From: Gemmatimonadaceae bacterium
Lineage (GTDB): Bacteria > Gemmatimonadota > Gemmatimonadetes > Gemmatimonadales > Gemmatimonadaceae
DNA length: 64,000 nt
Assembly (NCBI GenBank): GCA_016742275.1
Contig: JACVCD010000001.1
Coordinates: 62,001-126,000 of the forward strand
Direction: 5' to 3'
Of this stretch, positions 1-9,804 are shown piece after piece. Numbering within the stretch: position 1 is the first letter of the stretch; every line of letters starts with the position of its first letter. The translations under genes and the position numbers were made by a program. The notes beneath the pieces are model-generated. The model saw only the letters and a list, made by a program, of their open reading frames with translations, was not told where the DNA came from and did not search any database.

Positions 1-12
1 ACGAGACGACAG

Positions 13-37
13 GGGCCTCGGCACAACGCCGGGGCCC
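13..37 (+). terminator. Hairpin terminator of a gene upstream of the window
   Basis: A 10-bp stem (GGGCCTCGGC / GCCGGGGCCC, one G-U pair) with a 5-nt loop is followed by a moderately T-rich stretch (ttcgtctttg). It probably ends a gene lying left of the window and sits about 30 bp before coaE. Confidence 0.55.
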
Positions 38-66
38 TTCGTCTTTGTCGGTGATATGTTGAGGCT

Positions 67-675
67 ATGCTTTATGTCGGCCTCACGGGCAGTATCGCCT
101 CCGGAAAATCCACGGTGTCGTCCGCGTTGGCTGCTCGCGGCGCAACACTCATCGATTCCGACCAACTCGCTCGCGAGGTCGTGGAGCCCGACTCCGCTGG
201 GCTCGCGGCAATCGTGGAGCGATTCGGTGGCGAAGTGCTGCAGCACGACGGCACACTCGATCGGGCGGCCGTCCGCCATCGCATATTCTCCGACCCCGCT
301 GCTCGCGATGCGCTGAATGCGATCGTGCATCCAGCGGTGCGTGCCTTGAGAGCGCGTCGTGTGGAAGAAGCCCGTGCACGCGGTGATCGCATCGTGATTG
401 CCGACATTCCCCTGCTCTTCGAGCTCGGCCTGCAGCAGACGTTCGATGCAATCATCGTGGTCGACGCCAGCGAATCGATCCGGCGTGATCGCCTCGTGGG
501 TACTCGTGGCCTCGGCGTGGCCGAAGCCCAGGCCATGATCAATTCCCAATGGCCAACCGAGAGGAAGCGCGCTGGTGCCACCTGGGTCATCGACAACAAC
601 GGATCATTGGATGACCTCAGTCCACAGATTGCCTCGCTCTGGCAGGCCCTGGAGGCTCGCGCCGACACCGCGTAG
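67..675 (+). CDS. coaE: Dephospho-CoA kinase
   Basis: This enzyme phosphorylates the ribose 3'-hydroxyl of dephospho-CoA with ATP, the last step of cytosolic coenzyme A synthesis. The 202-residue protein is the usual CoaE length. It starts with the P-loop GLTGSIASGKST (residues 6-17), followed by the family motif DSDQLAREVV (about 31-40) and the lid/substrate region DIPLLFELG (about 112-120). All are family hallmarks. The ATG at 67 places the P-loop at the very N-terminus, as expected; the ORF at 56 is another frame. gcvH follows about 100 bp downstream on the same strand, with no functional link implied. Confidence 0.95.
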   Translation: MLYVGLTGSIASGKSTVSSALAARGATLIDSDQLAREVVEPDSAGLAAIVERFGGEVLQHDGTLDRAAVRHRIFSDPAARDALNAIVHPAVRALRARRVEEARARGDRIVIADIPLLFELGLQQTFDAIIVVDASESIRRDRLVGTRGLGVAEAQAMINSQWPTERKRAGATWVIDNNGSLDDLSPQIASLWQALEARADTA

Positions 676-771
676 CCCCCTGATCCGTAACCGGCACCCC
701 CGCTTCCGGAACGGCCTGCCAACGCGGATACTTCCCGCTGGATCATTTTCCTTTTCGCCTTGGAGCACTCC

Positions 772-1158
772 GTGTCGAATATCCCAGCCGACCTGCAGTA
801 TACGAAGGACCACGAATACGTTCGCCCCACGACGGAAGCCGGTGTCGTGGCCATTGGCATCACCGACTATGCGCAGGGTGAGCTGGGCGACATCGTCTAC
901 GTCGAACTGCCGAAGCCCGGCACCGCGTATTCCTCGCACGATGTGTTCGGGACTGTCGAAGCCGTAAAGGCCGTGTCCGAACTGTTCATGCCCGTGGCCG
1001 GTGAGATCGTGGAAATCAACGGCCGTCTCGACGGCGAGCCCGCGCTCATCAACACCGATCCCTACGGCGATGGCTGGATGATCAAGGTGCGTGTGGCGCC
1101 GGGTGGCGATGCAGGGCTGATGAGCGCCGACGAATACAAGACTCAGCTGGGTGAGTGA
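772..1158 (+). CDS. gcvH: Glycine cleavage system H protein
   Basis: GcvH is the lipoylated shuttle protein of the glycine cleavage system; its lipoyl arm carries the aminomethyl group from GcvP to GcvT. The 128-residue product starts MSNIPADLQYTKDHEYV and carries the lipoyl-lysine motif VEAVKAVSELFMP, where the K is the attachment site, plus the family C-terminal segment PYGDGWMIKV. I chose the GTG at 772 because GGAG sits 6 nt before it; the ORF-track TTG at 760 overlaps that Shine-Dalgarno sequence. gcvP converges from the other side of a palindromic repeat, and a LipM-like octanoyltransferase that could modify this protein lies beyond gcvP. No gcvT is in the window. Confidence 0.95.
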   Translation: MSNIPADLQYTKDHEYVRPTTEAGVVAIGITDYAQGELGDIVYVELPKPGTAYSSHDVFGTVEAVKAVSELFMPVAGEIVEINGRLDGEPALINTDPYGDGWMIKVRVAPGGDAGLMSADEYKTQLGE

Positions 1159-1161
1159 CCC

Positions 1162-1320
1162 GAGAATCTGAGGAACCGATGGCGTGAGGTTCTGAGGATT
1201 CGAGGATAAGAGAGCGGGCCCCGGGAACACCCTGTACTTCGGGTGCTCCCGGGGCCCGCACTCTTATCCTCAGATCCTTAAATCCTCACGCCATCTGTTC
1301 TCAAATCCTCCAGAACCTCA
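1162..1320. repeat. Intergenic palindromic element, 8-bp repeat arms (copy 1)
   Basis: The left arm is a degenerate tandem of 8-bp units beginning GAG (GAGGTTCT, GAGGATTC, GAGGATAA). It runs into a 19-bp GC-rich stem (GCGGGCCCCGGGAACACCC) with an 8-nt loop and one mismatch. The right arm has the same units inverted (ATCCTC). The element fills the gap between the convergent gcvH and gcvP, and its right end reaches the gcvP stop. A second copy lies at 45676-45835 between another convergent pair. A bidirectional terminator role is likely; the tandem arms suggest a dispersed repeat family. Confidence 0.85.
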
Positions 1321-4206
1321 AGCGTATTCCTCGATGGGAGGACACGCACACACGAGGTTACGATCACCGAAGGCGCTCTCTACACGACGCACCGTCGGCC
1401 AGAACTTGCGGTCACGCGTCCACGCCGTGGGGTATGCTGCCTGCTGACGCGTGTACTTGTGCGTCCATTCGTCGGCGGTGCAGTGCGCAGCCGTGTGCGG
1501 CGCGTTCTTGAGGACATTGTCCTCGCGATCCGCTTCGCCGCGCTCGATGGCAGCGATTTCTTCGCGCATGCCGATCATCGCTTCGATGAAGCGATCGAGC
1601 TCCACCTTCGACTCGCTCTCGGTGGGCTCCACCATCAGCGTGCCGGCGACGGGAAATGACAGTGTCGGCGCATGGAAGCCGTAGTCCATGAGACGCTTGG
1701 CCAGATCCTCAGCTTCGATGCCCGCCAAGGCCTTGAGTGAGCGCGTGTCGAGAATGCACTCATGCGCCACCAGACCATTCTGCCCCTGATACAGCACCGG
1801 GTAGTGGGCTTCGAGCCGCTTGGCGATGTAGTTGGCGTTGAGGATGGCCACCTTCGTCGCATAGGCCAGCCCTTCGCCACCCATCATCTTGATGTACACG
1901 TACGAGATGGGGAGAATGCTCGCACTGCCCCATGGTGCCGCCGATACCGGTCCGATTGCCGTGGCCGAATCATGCGACGCCACCACCGGGTGTGTGGGCA
2001 GGAACGGCACCAGCTGCGGTGCCACACCAATAGGCCCCATGCCCGGTCCGCCGCCACCGTGCGGAATGCAGAACGTCTTGTGCAGGTTGAGATGGCACAC
2101 ATCGGCACCGAGGTCGCCCGGACGCGCCACACCCACCATGGCGTTCATGTTCGCCCCGTCCATGTACACCTGGCCACCGTGCTCATGAATGATGGCGGTG
2201 ATGTCCTTGATGCTCGATTCGAACACGCCGTGCGTGCTCGGATACGTCACCATCAGCGCGGCAAGATTCGGCGCGTGCTGCTCGGCCTTCGCGCGAAGAT
2301 CCGCAACATCAATGTTACCATCGGTGTCAGTCTTCACGACAACCACCTGGAAACCCACCATCACCGCCGATGCCGGATTGGTACCGTGCGCCGACTGTGG
2401 AATGAGGCAGACCGTGCGATGGCCTTCACCACGCGCTTCGTGATAGGCTTTGATGACGAGCAGGCCGGCATACTCACCCTGCGAGCCCGCATTGGGCTGT
2501 AGTGACACACCAGCAAAACCCGTGACTTCGGCAAGATCATGCTCGAGCTCACGGAACATCTGCGCATAGCCTTCCGCTTGCGCGCGCGGCACGAAGGGGT
2601 GGATCTGTCCGAATTCGGGCCACGTCACGGGAATCATTTCCGCCGTGGCGTTGAGCTTCATCGTGCACGATCCCAGCGGGATCATGCCATGCACGAGCGA
2701 GAAGTCCTTGGCCTGCAGCGAGTAGAGATAGCGGAGCATCTCCGTCTCGCTGTGATAGCGATGGAACGTGGGGTGTGTCAGGAACGGCGACACACGACGG
2801 AAGCGCTCGTCGTAGCGTGCATCGGTGGTGGACGCCACGTCAGCATAGGAAAAATCGGGCGCCGCGTTGCCATTGAACACGCGCCAGAGATCGAGCACAT
2901 CGTTTTCGCTGCTCGTTTCGTCGAGCGCGATCGTGAGTGTCCCCGGCTCGATGCGACGCAAATTGATGCGATGCGATGCGGCGGCCGCAAGAATGTCCTG
3001 TTCACCATGCGCGCCCACTTCCACACGCACCGTGTCGAAGAAGTGCTCGTGCGTGATCGAGAAACCCAAACGCTCGAGACCTGCGGCAAGCGTCACGGCA
3101 CGACCATGCACACGCGAGGCAATCTGCGTGAGCCCCTCGGGGCCATGATACACGGCATACATGCTGGCCATCACGGCCAGCAGCACCTGCGCCGTGCACA
3201 CATTGCTCGTCGCCTTTTCGCGGCGGATGTGCTGCTCACGCGTCTGGAGCGCCATGCGCAGTGCCGGCTTGCCCTCCACATCGCGAGAAAGACCGATGAT
3301 ACGTCCCGGCAAGAGACGCTTGAACTCATCGCGCGTCGACAGGAATGCTGCGTGCGGGCCGCCATATCCCATCGGCACGCCGAACCGCTGCGAGTTGCCC
3401 ACCACAATGTCCGCGCCCCATTCGCCCGGCGGTGTGAGCAGACACAGGGCGAGCAAATCGCTGGCGACCGTGACCAACGCACCAGCTGTGTGTGCCGCTT
3501 CGGTCACGCTGCGATAGTCCACCACCGCGCCATCGGTACCCGGATACTGGAGCAACACACCGAACACGGTGTCATCGAGCACGAAGTCCTGCACCGGCGC
3601 GACCTTGATCTTCGCGCCACGCGCGATCGCACGGGCTTCGACCACCGCAATCGTTTGCGGATGACAGTCGGCCGCGACCAGGAACAGATTGCGGGTCGCG
3701 TTGCCACGTGCACCATGAGCAAGCGCCATGGCTTCAGCGGCGGCCGTACCTTCATCCAGCAGCGATGCGTTGGCGATCTCGAGACCGGTGAGATCGATGA
3801 TCAGCGTCTGGTAATTGAGCAGCGCTTCGAGACGCCCCTGTGCAATTTCGGCCTGGTACGGCGTGTATGCCGTGTACCAGGCCGGATTTTCCATCACGTT
3901 GCGGAGAATCACATTCGGCGTATGGGTACCGTAGTAACCCATGCCGATGAAGGAACGCCAGAGCTGATTCTTGCCGGCAATGGCCTTGAGCGAGGCCAGC
4001 ACATCGGCTTCCGTCTGTTCAGGGCCAGTAGCCAGCGTGGCGCGGAAACGAATCTGTTCGGGGACCACCGCATCGATGAACGCATCGAGCGTGTCGTAGC
4101 CCAACGTCTTCAGCATGGCCTGCTGTTCGACGGGGCTCGGGCCAACATGTCGGGAGATGAACGAATCGACCGCGTCGGGCGCGACCGAATTGGTGGGCGT
4201 GGCCAT
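1318..4206 (-). CDS. gcvP: Glycine dehydrogenase (decarboxylating), P protein
   Basis: The P protein decarboxylates glycine with pyridoxal phosphate and passes the aminomethyl group to lipoyl-GcvH. From the chosen start the product is 962 residues, the full length of the single-chain (unsplit) form. The PLP-binding lysine lies in [20 protein letters not shown] near residue 700, and the tail [11 protein letters not shown] is typical. I use the ATG at 4206 ([11 protein letters not shown]) because GAGG precedes it by 6 nt; the ORF track extends 60 codons upstream without homology-like sequence. The gene converges on gcvH across the palindromic element and diverges from the LipM-like gene across about 125 bp, which must hold both promoters. 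Confidence 0.95.
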   Translation of the reverse strand: MATPTNSVAPDAVDSFISRHVGPSPVEQQAMLKTLGYDTLDAFIDAVVPEQIRFRATLATGPEQTEADVLASLKAIAGKNQLWRSFIGMGYYGTHTPNVILRNVMENPAWYTAYTPYQAEIAQGRLEALLNYQTLIIDLTGLEIANASLLDEGTAAAEAMALAHGARGNATRNLFLVAADCHPQTIAVVEARAIARGAKIKVAPVQDFVLDDTVFGVLLQYPGTDGAVVDYRSVTEAAHTAGALVTVASDLLALCLLTPPGEWGADIVVGNSQRFGVPMGYGGPHAAFLSTRDEFKRLLPGRIIGLSRDVEGKPALRMALQTREQHIRREKATSNVCTAQVLLAVMASMYAVYHGPEGLTQIASRVHGRAVTLAAGLERLGFSITHEHFFDTVRVEVGAHGEQDILAAAASHRINLRRIEPGTLTIALDETSSENDVLDLWRVFNGNAAPDFSYADVASTTDARYDERFRRVSPFLTHPTFHRYHSETEMLRYLYSLQAKDFSLVHGMIPLGSCTMKLNATAEMIPVTWPEFGQIHPFVPRAQAEGYAQMFRELEHDLAEVTGFAGVSLQPNAGSQGEYAGLLVIKAYHEARGEGHRTVCLIPQSAHGTNPASAVMVGFQVVVVKTDTDGNIDVADLRAKAEQHAPNLAALMVTYPSTHGVFESSIKDITAIIHEHGGQVYMDGANMNAMVGVARPGDLGADVCHLNLHKTFCIPHGGGGPGMGPIGVAPQLVPFLPTHPVVASHDSATAIGPVSAAPWGSASILPISYVYIKMMGGEGLAYATKVAILNANYIAKRLEAHYPVLYQGQNGLVAHECILDTRSLKALAGIEAEDLAKRLMDYGFHAPTLSFPVAGTLMVEPTESESKVELDRFIEAMIGMREEIAAIERGEADREDNVLKNAPHTAAHCTADEWTHKYTRQQAAYPTAWTRDRKFWPTVRRVESAFGDRNLVCACPPIEEYA

Positions 4207-4331
4207 GACCATCCTCGAGGAAGACATGCACAGCCATCGACAGCGCCGACGGCCGTGCGGATGCGTGAAACACTGCACAACACTTCCACAACACTGCGGT
4301 TCGCGGCCGCAGCCTTGGTAATTTAACCGCA

Positions 4332-5132
4332 ATGCTTTCCACCCGAACGGTCCCGTCCTGGCAGGTATGGGAGTGCCCTCCGGCACCCGGCATCGTCAAC
4401 ATGGCCACCGATGCCGCGCTCCTGGCGAGCGTGGGACCGGACATGGCCGTGTGGCGTTGGTATTCCTGGGCCCGACCCACCGTTTCGTTCGGCCGGAATG
4501 AGCAGATCAAGGGGCGCTATTCAGCCGAATCACTCGCGCGCTCGGGTTTCGACGCCGTCAGACGTCCGACGGGCGGTCGGGCGCTGCTGCACGACCAGGA
4601 ACTCACCTATTCGGTCGTCTTGCCGGTGGCGCGCCAGATTGGCTGGCGCGAGCCCTATCGCGCGATCTCCACCCTCCTGCTCGAGGCGCTTCGGGAGGTT
4701 GGCGTTCCCGTCGAGTCAGCGCCTCCGCGCCTGGGCCAACGACCGGATGGGCCGGTCTGCTTCGACGCCCCTGACGCTGGCGAATTGCTGCTTCACGGGC
4801 GGAAGCTCGTGGGGAGTGCGGTATGGCGTCAGGACAACGTATACCTCCAGCATGGCAGCATTCTGCTGGCGGATCGGCAAGGAGATCTGGCCGATGCAGC
4901 GGATGCGCCTCTTCCGCCCGTTCCACCGGCCGCGGCATTGAACCGTGTTGCGGGCGCAGAGCAGTTGCCCGCGCTAGTGGCCAGACTCAAACTGGCGATA
5001 TCCCACCGACTGGCGGCGTGGAACGAAAGCACCGCATTGCCCCTGGCATTTGCCCCGAACGACACACTGCTGCAGCAGATCGAGAGAGAAACCTCGCAAT
5101 TCAGTCGGGACACATGGCTCTGGCGCCGCTGA
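4332..5132 (+). CDS. LipM-like octanoyltransferase / lipoate-protein ligase family
   Basis: This member of the BPL/LplA/LipB superfamily probably transfers octanoate or lipoate to lipoyl domains such as GcvH. Visible motifs are [12 protein letters not shown] (about residues 77-88) and [21 protein letters not shown]. The Cys of the CFDAP motif matches the nucleophile of B. subtilis LipM, whereas ATP-using LplA ligases lack it, so octanoyltransferase is favoured. Length (266 aa) is family-like. The ATG has no Shine-Dalgarno; a TAATTT -10-like hexamer ends 7 nt upstream, so the mRNA may be leaderless (weak). A classical lipB is also present at 29.7 kb. It sits head-to-head with gcvP, which fits a role in GcvH lipoylation. 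Confidence 0.85.
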   Translation: MLSTRTVPSWQVWECPPAPGIVNMATDAALLASVGPDMAVWRWYSWARPTVSFGRNEQIKGRYSAESLARSGFDAVRRPTGGRALLHDQELTYSVVLPVARQIGWREPYRAISTLLLEALREVGVPVESAPPRLGQRPDGPVCFDAPDAGELLLHGRKLVGSAVWRQDNVYLQHGSILLADRQGDLADAADAPLPPVPPAAALNRVAGAEQLPALVARLKLAISHRLAAWNESTALPLAFAPNDTLLQQIERETSQFSRDTWLWRR

Positions 5133-5184
5133 TCACGGTTTCGCATTGTACGAGGTCGCTCCCACCCTCCGTCTCGCCCATCAC

Positions 5185-6861
5185 ATGACGCACCGCCCCC
5201 TGATACGTCGTTCGATTGCCGGCATCGCTATCGGCATGACCGCTGCCTGTGGTGGCTCGGGCGATTCGTCCAACACCGGCGCCGATGGCGGAACGCTTAT
5301 CGCCGTGGTACCTGCGGAGCCGCAGACGTTGCTGCCGCCATTGGTCACGGTGACCCATGATGCGGCCATTGTCAGCACCATCTTCGACAAGCTGGCGGAC
5401 ATCGGACCGGCCTTCGAAACCTATGGTGACGGCGGATTCCGTCCGCGCTTGGCGAAGACATGGCAATGGGCGCCTGATTCCATGTCGATCGCATTCGCGA
5501 TTGACTCGAGTGCACGGTGGCATGATGGTCCACCGGTCACGGCGGCTGATGTGCAGTACACGTTCCGCGTGTACACCAGTGATTCGGTAGGTTCAGAATT
5601 CCGCTCGCTCGTCAGCAACATTGATTCGGTGTCCACGGTCGGAACGCACACGGCCGTGTTTTGGTTCAAGCGTCGTACGCCGCAGCAGTTCTACGATGCG
5701 ACCTACCACATGCACGTCCTGCCGTCGCACTTGCTGGATACGATACCGATGTCGGGACTGGCGGCGTCGAGCTTTGCGCGCAGCCCGGTGGGTTCCGGCC
5801 GTTTCCGCTTCATGCGGTGGGATCCCGCTCAGCGCGTCGAGGTCATCGCCGACACCACGCATCCGCAGGGCCGGCCGCATCTAGATCGTGTGATCTGGAG
5901 TATCGCGCCCGACTTCGGCGCCGCCACCGTGAAGTTGTTCGCCGGCGAAGCAGATTTCTTCGAAAGCATTCGGCCGGAAAATCTGGCGCAGGTGGCACGC
6001 ACGCCGGCCCTCCGCCTCGCAGACAATCGGGCGCTGCAGTATTCGTTCCTCGGATTCAACATGCGGAATCCTGCGGCACCGAATACACCACACCCCATCT
6101 TCGGTGATCCAGTCGTACGTCGCGCCCTCAGTATGGCCGTGGATCGCGAGCGCATCGTGCGCAACGTCTACGACTCGCTGGGTATGGTGGCTCTGGCGCC
6201 GGCACCGCGCGCACTTATTCCGGACACCACAGCATTCAAAGGATTGCCGCACGATCTGGCTCGCGCCCGCGCCATGCTCGACTCAGCCGGATGGCGCGAT
6301 ACCGACAACGACGGCGTGCGTGAGCGGAACGGCGTAGCGCTCGCCTTTGACGTGCTCGTCCCCAACTCAAGTGCGGCACGCCAGCGGCTCGCCATCCTGC
6401 TGCAGGAGCAGCTCAAGGCAGTCGGCGCCAAGGTGACGCCGCAGATTCTTGAGATCAACACGCTGGTATCGCGCATCGACAGCAAGAAGTTCGACAGCTA
6501 CATGGGTGGGTGGGCGTCGAGCCCCGGATTGGTTGGCATGCCGCAGACATGGAGCAGCAAAGGTGCCGCCAATTCGATCGGCTATCGCAACACGGCATTT
6601 GATGCCGCCGTCGATAGTGCACTCACCACATTCGATCGCACGACCAGTCACCGTTTGTGGGCACGGGCATTTCAGCTGATCATTGACGACGCCCCTGCCA
6701 TCTGGCTTGCCGAGCAGACTGCTCCGGTGGCGATTCACCGTCGGTTCATCATTCCACCGCTTCGTCCGGATGGCTGGTACTCGGATCTCGCGGAATGGCG
6801 AGTCGACCCGGCGCAGCGCATTGATCGCGATCGCATTGGACTCGGCGGAGCCTCGCGCTGA
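5185..6861 (+). CDS. ABC transporter substrate-binding lipoprotein, family 5 (peptide/nickel type)
   Basis: This extracytoplasmic solute receptor belongs to the SBP_bac_5 family and feeds the permease and ATPase genes that follow. At 558 residues it is family-sized. The N-terminus MTHRPLIRRSIAGIAIGMTAAC is a lipoprotein signal with lipobox TAAC. The mature part has family features such as FRPRLAKTWQWAPD and the RRALSMAVDRERIV region. I chose the ATG at 5185 because it gives a clean lipoprotein signal; the track ORF starts 45 codons earlier inside the preceding gene. No strong Shine-Dalgarno is seen. The DppB-like gene begins 23 nt after its stop. Peptides are the likeliest substrate given the operon; nickel or other ligands cannot be excluded. 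Confidence 0.9.
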   Translation: MTHRPLIRRSIAGIAIGMTAACGGSGDSSNTGADGGTLIAVVPAEPQTLLPPLVTVTHDAAIVSTIFDKLADIGPAFETYGDGGFRPRLAKTWQWAPDSMSIAFAIDSSARWHDGPPVTAADVQYTFRVYTSDSVGSEFRSLVSNIDSVSTVGTHTAVFWFKRRTPQQFYDATYHMHVLPSHLLDTIPMSGLAASSFARSPVGSGRFRFMRWDPAQRVEVIADTTHPQGRPHLDRVIWSIAPDFGAATVKLFAGEADFFESIRPENLAQVARTPALRLADNRALQYSFLGFNMRNPAAPNTPHPIFGDPVVRRALSMAVDRERIVRNVYDSLGMVALAPAPRALIPDTTAFKGLPHDLARARAMLDSAGWRDTDNDGVRERNGVALAFDVLVPNSSAARQRLAILLQEQLKAVGAKVTPQILEINTLVSRIDSKKFDSYMGGWASSPGLVGMPQTWSSKGAANSIGYRNTAFDAAVDSALTTFDRTTSHRLWARAFQLIIDDAPAIWLAEQTAPVAIHRRFIIPPLRPDGWYSDLAEWRVDPAQRIDRDRIGLGGASR

Positions 6862-6884
6862 TCGCCATCGTTACTCGCGTCGTC

Positions 6885-7877
6885 ATGCGGCTGCTGCAGG
6901 GTGCGCTGGTTGTGCTCGCCGCAGCCTCCGTTGCTTTTGTCTGCGTGCATCTGGCCCCCGGAGATCCGGCCACGGCGTTGGGTGACGGTGTGCCAGCCGA
7001 CGTGCGTGAACGTCTGCGCGCGGTGTACCGTTACGACGCGCCGCTCGCCGAACAGTTCGTGCGTTGGATCGGCGCATATGCGCGCGGGGAACTGGGCTGG
7101 AGCCGATCGCAGAACCGACCCGTCCTGACTGTTGTGCTGGAAGCCACCGCCAACAGCCTGATGCTGGTGATGCCCGCGTTTATCCTGAGTGTTGCCGGTG
7201 GTATGCTGCTTGGCGCATGGCAGGCCGTGCACGCAGGTACACGTCGCGATCGATGGACATCAGCAGCGACACTGTCCGTGTACTCCATACCGGAGTTCTG
7301 GCTGGCCTTCATGCTCGTTCTGGTCTTCTCCCGCTATGGGGGCGTGCTCCCTACTACGGGCATGACGGATGACATGTATGACTACCTGACTACCGGTCAA
7401 CGCATCAAGGATCGGTTGAAGCACATGGTATTGCCGGTGGCAACCATCGCCTGCATCGGCATTGCCACCTTTGCGCGATTCCAGCGCGACAGCATGCGGA
7501 CCATGTTGGAGCAACCCTTTGTGCGCACCGCACATGCTGCTGGTATTCCGCAGTTTCGTGTTTGGCGGGACACATGGCGCGCGGCGTTGCTGCCGGTCAT
7601 TACCGTTGCGGGGTTACTGCTTCCCTCCTACGTGACCGGCGTCGTGGTGGTGGAACAGGTATTCAGCTGGCACGGCATTGGACAAACCATGCTGATGGCC
7701 ATTGCCGCGCGCGATGAAATGCTGGTGGCCGGTTGTGTTGTCGCGGGAAGTTGCATCACCGTGCTCGGTGCCATGTGCGCCGACGGTTTGCGCCAACTGG
7801 CAGATCCACGACTGCGCGACGCGCACACGCAAAACCGTAATACGGTGAGTACAGCGCGATCAGGGCTTCGGGCCTAA
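6885..7877 (+). CDS. ABC transporter permease, DppB/OppB-like
   Basis: This is the first inner-membrane permease of the peptide ABC importer. The 330-residue protein has an N-terminal hydrophobic segment followed by the family motif VHLAPGDPATAL. It has several further membrane segments and the EAA-type loop (RTAHAAGIPQFRVWRDTWRAALLP) that contacts the ATPases. The end VEQVFSWHGIGQTM...AIAARDEMLVAG is characteristic of DppB. Its stop codon overlaps the next ATG by one base (TAATG), so translation is coupled to the DppC-like gene. An upstream non-ATG start in the same frame would add about 9 residues. Confidence 0.92.
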   Translation: MRLLQGALVVLAAASVAFVCVHLAPGDPATALGDGVPADVRERLRAVYRYDAPLAEQFVRWIGAYARGELGWSRSQNRPVLTVVLEATANSLMLVMPAFILSVAGGMLLGAWQAVHAGTRRDRWTSAATLSVYSIPEFWLAFMLVLVFSRYGGVLPTTGMTDDMYDYLTTGQRIKDRLKHMVLPVATIACIGIATFARFQRDSMRTMLEQPFVRTAHAAGIPQFRVWRDTWRAALLPVITVAGLLLPSYVTGVVVVEQVFSWHGIGQTMLMAIAARDEMLVAGCVVAGSCITVLGAMCADGLRQLADPRLRDAHTQNRNTVSTARSGLRA

Positions 7878-8728
7878 TGCCGCAGCGCATGACACAACAG
7901 CGTATGATGCAACAACGCCTGACGTATCGACGCGCCTGGGTGTTGCTGGCTCTGCTGATCATGGTTCCTTTGGCTGCTCCGTGGCTCGCCCCGCACGATC
8001 CCAATGCCTCACTCGATCTGATCGCACTCAAGAGTCATCCGCCAACGATTGCGCACCCATTTGGTACCGACAGCTATTCGCGCGATGTACTGAGCCGGGT
8101 ACTCCATGGCAGTCGCATATCTCTTGCGGTTTCCGTGTGTTCGGTAGCGGTGGTGCTGGTGCTCGGCACGCTGTATGGCGCGCTCACCACGTTCGCGCCT
8201 CGCGCACTCTCCGGGTTGCTTCGACGCGTGCTGGATGTCGCACTGGCCATGCCCCGTATCCTTCTGCTTCTCACGGTTACGGCGTTTGCCGGGAGCTTGT
8301 CCCTCAAGCAGTTGGTGCTGCTGATCGGAAGCACCGGATGGTTTGCCGTTGCACGACAGGTGACCGACGAACTGGATGCCCTGGTGACCAGAGACTTCGC
8401 CATGGCCGCGCGCGCGCAGGGCGTTCGCACACCGCGACTCATCATCCGACACTTGCTACCGCATGTCCTGCCCGTGCTGATGGTGCTCGCCACGTTTGGC
8501 GTCGCCAGCACCATCGCACTCGAAACCGCTATCAGTTACCTCGGACTTGGTGTTCAGCCACCAACCGCCAGCTGGGGTTCCATCATGCGCGATGGCGCTA
8601 CGGTGATGGAGAGCGCGTGGTGGCTCACCGTGTTTCCCGGTATGGCAACTATCTTGGCGGCACTGGCCTGCAACACTATCGGAGATGCCTTGCGCGAGCA
8701 TCTGGCGCCGGGGCACGTTCCGTCGTGA
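7877..8728 (+). CDS. ABC transporter permease, DppC/OppC-like
   Basis: This is the second permease of the importer. The 283-residue protein has an N-terminal segment (AWVLLALLIMVPLAAPWLAPHDPN) and the DppC-type motif HPFGTDSYSRDVLSRVLHGSRISL. The EAA loop (ARAQGVRTPRLIIRHLLPHVLP) and the C-terminal LGLGVQPPTASWGSIMRDG are also family features. It overlaps the DppB-like gene by 1 nt and the DppD-like gene by 4 nt (GTGA). The first 15 residues are Gln/Arg-rich and might reflect a start somewhat upstream of the true one. Confidence 0.92.
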   Translation: MPQRMTQQRMMQQRLTYRRAWVLLALLIMVPLAAPWLAPHDPNASLDLIALKSHPPTIAHPFGTDSYSRDVLSRVLHGSRISLAVSVCSVAVVLVLGTLYGALTTFAPRALSGLLRRVLDVALAMPRILLLLTVTAFAGSLSLKQLVLLIGSTGWFAVARQVTDELDALVTRDFAMAARAQGVRTPRLIIRHLLPHVLPVLMVLATFGVASTIALETAISYLGLGVQPPTASWGSIMRDGATVMESAWWLTVFPGMATILAALACNTIGDALREHLAPGHVPS

Positions 8729-9804
8729 CCCTTCCCCTCGTCTCCACCGTTCTGCTCGACGTGCAGTCCCTGCAGGTTGAGTTCCCGTCGCAGGGCCCAC
8801 CACTGCGCGCGGTCGATGGTGTGTCCTTCACTGTGGCCAACGGCGAAACCGTCTGCCTGGTGGGTGAGTCGGGGTGCGGTAAGTCGCTCACCGCGCTGGC
8901 GTTATTGCGCCTTGTGCCAGAGCCGGGTCGCATCGGCCCCAGCAGCCGTTTGCACTTCGAGGGTGTGGACGTCCTTGCGCTTGCATCAGAGCCATTGCGT
9001 CAACTGCGTGGTCGGCGCATGGCGATGATTTTTCAGGAGCCGATGACGGCGCTCAATCCCGTGCGCACGGTCGGCGATCAGATCGCCGAAGTCGTGCGGG
9101 CTCACACCCAGCGCAGCAAACGGGAAGCGTGGCAGGACGCGGTGAAGATGCTCGCATTGGTGGGCATCGCCGATCCCGATGCACGTGCGCGGCAATATCC
9201 GCATGAATTGTCTGGCGGCATGCGTCAGCGCGTCATGATCGCCATGGCACTCGTGCTCGACCCGCAGTTGCTCATTGCTGATGAGCCAACCACGGCGCTC
9301 GATGTGACCATTCAGGCGCAGATTCTTGAGTTGTTGCGGGAAATGCGCGAGCGCACGGGCATGGCGCTGCTGCTCATCACGCACGATCTCGGTGTGGTGG
9401 CGGAAATGGCATCACGCGTGCTTGTCATGTACGGTGGGCGCATTGTTGAAGAGGCACCGGTTGATGCGTTGTTTGCCCATGCCGCACACCCGTATTCACA
9501 AGGCTTGTTGGCGGCCATGCCGCGACTCCATGTGAGCTCTGGTTCCACAGCAGATGCTGAAGTAGACGTTGACACCGTCGACGAACCGGAACGCCTGGCA
9601 ACAATCGGCGGCTCTGTTCCAGCACTGGGCAGCTTCCCCACTGGATGTGCATTTCGGGATCGCTGTCCGCTGGCGTGGGAACGATGCGCAAAGGAAGAGC
9701 CACCACTTTATCAGGTCGGCCCCGCACATCGTGCCCGCTGTCACCTGGTGCAGGAACGCCCGTCGGAGAACCTGAAACTCACCGGCGCCGGAGACCAGGC
9801 GTGA
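8725..9804 (+). CDS. ABC transporter ATP-binding protein, DppD/OppD-like
   Basis: This is one of two cytosolic ATPases of the importer. The GTG at 8725 overlaps the preceding stop (GTGA) and gives 359 residues beginning [20 protein letters not shown]; the track ORF begins 248 codons too early inside dppC. Visible are the Walker A motif GESGCGKS, the signature [15 protein letters not shown], Walker [13 protein letters not shown] and the switch ITHDLGVV. The oligopeptide-transporter C-terminal cysteine motif [15 protein letters not shown] is also present. It couples through GTGA to the next ATPase gene. Confidence 0.93.
   Translation: MTLPLVSTVLLDVQSLQVEFPSQGPPLRAVDGVSFTVANGETVCLVGESGCGKSLTALALLRLVPEPGRIGPSSRLHFEGVDVLALASEPLRQLRGRRMAMIFQEPMTALNPVRTVGDQIAEVVRAHTQRSKREAWQDAVKMLALVGIADPDARARQYPHELSGGMRQRVMIAMALVLDPQLLIADEPTTALDVTIQAQILELLREMRERTGMALLLITHDLGVVAEMASRVLVMYGGRIVEEAPVDALFAHAAHPYSQGLLAAMPRLHVSSGSTADAEVDVDTVDEPERLATIGGSVPALGSFPTGCAFRDRCPLAWERCAKEEPPLYQVGPAHRARCHLVQERPSENLKLTGAGDQA

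Noticed and set aside
2539-4326. 595-residue ORF antisense to gcvP
   Set aside because: No recognisable domains and a composition typical of an antisense shadow. gcvP is complete on the other strand.
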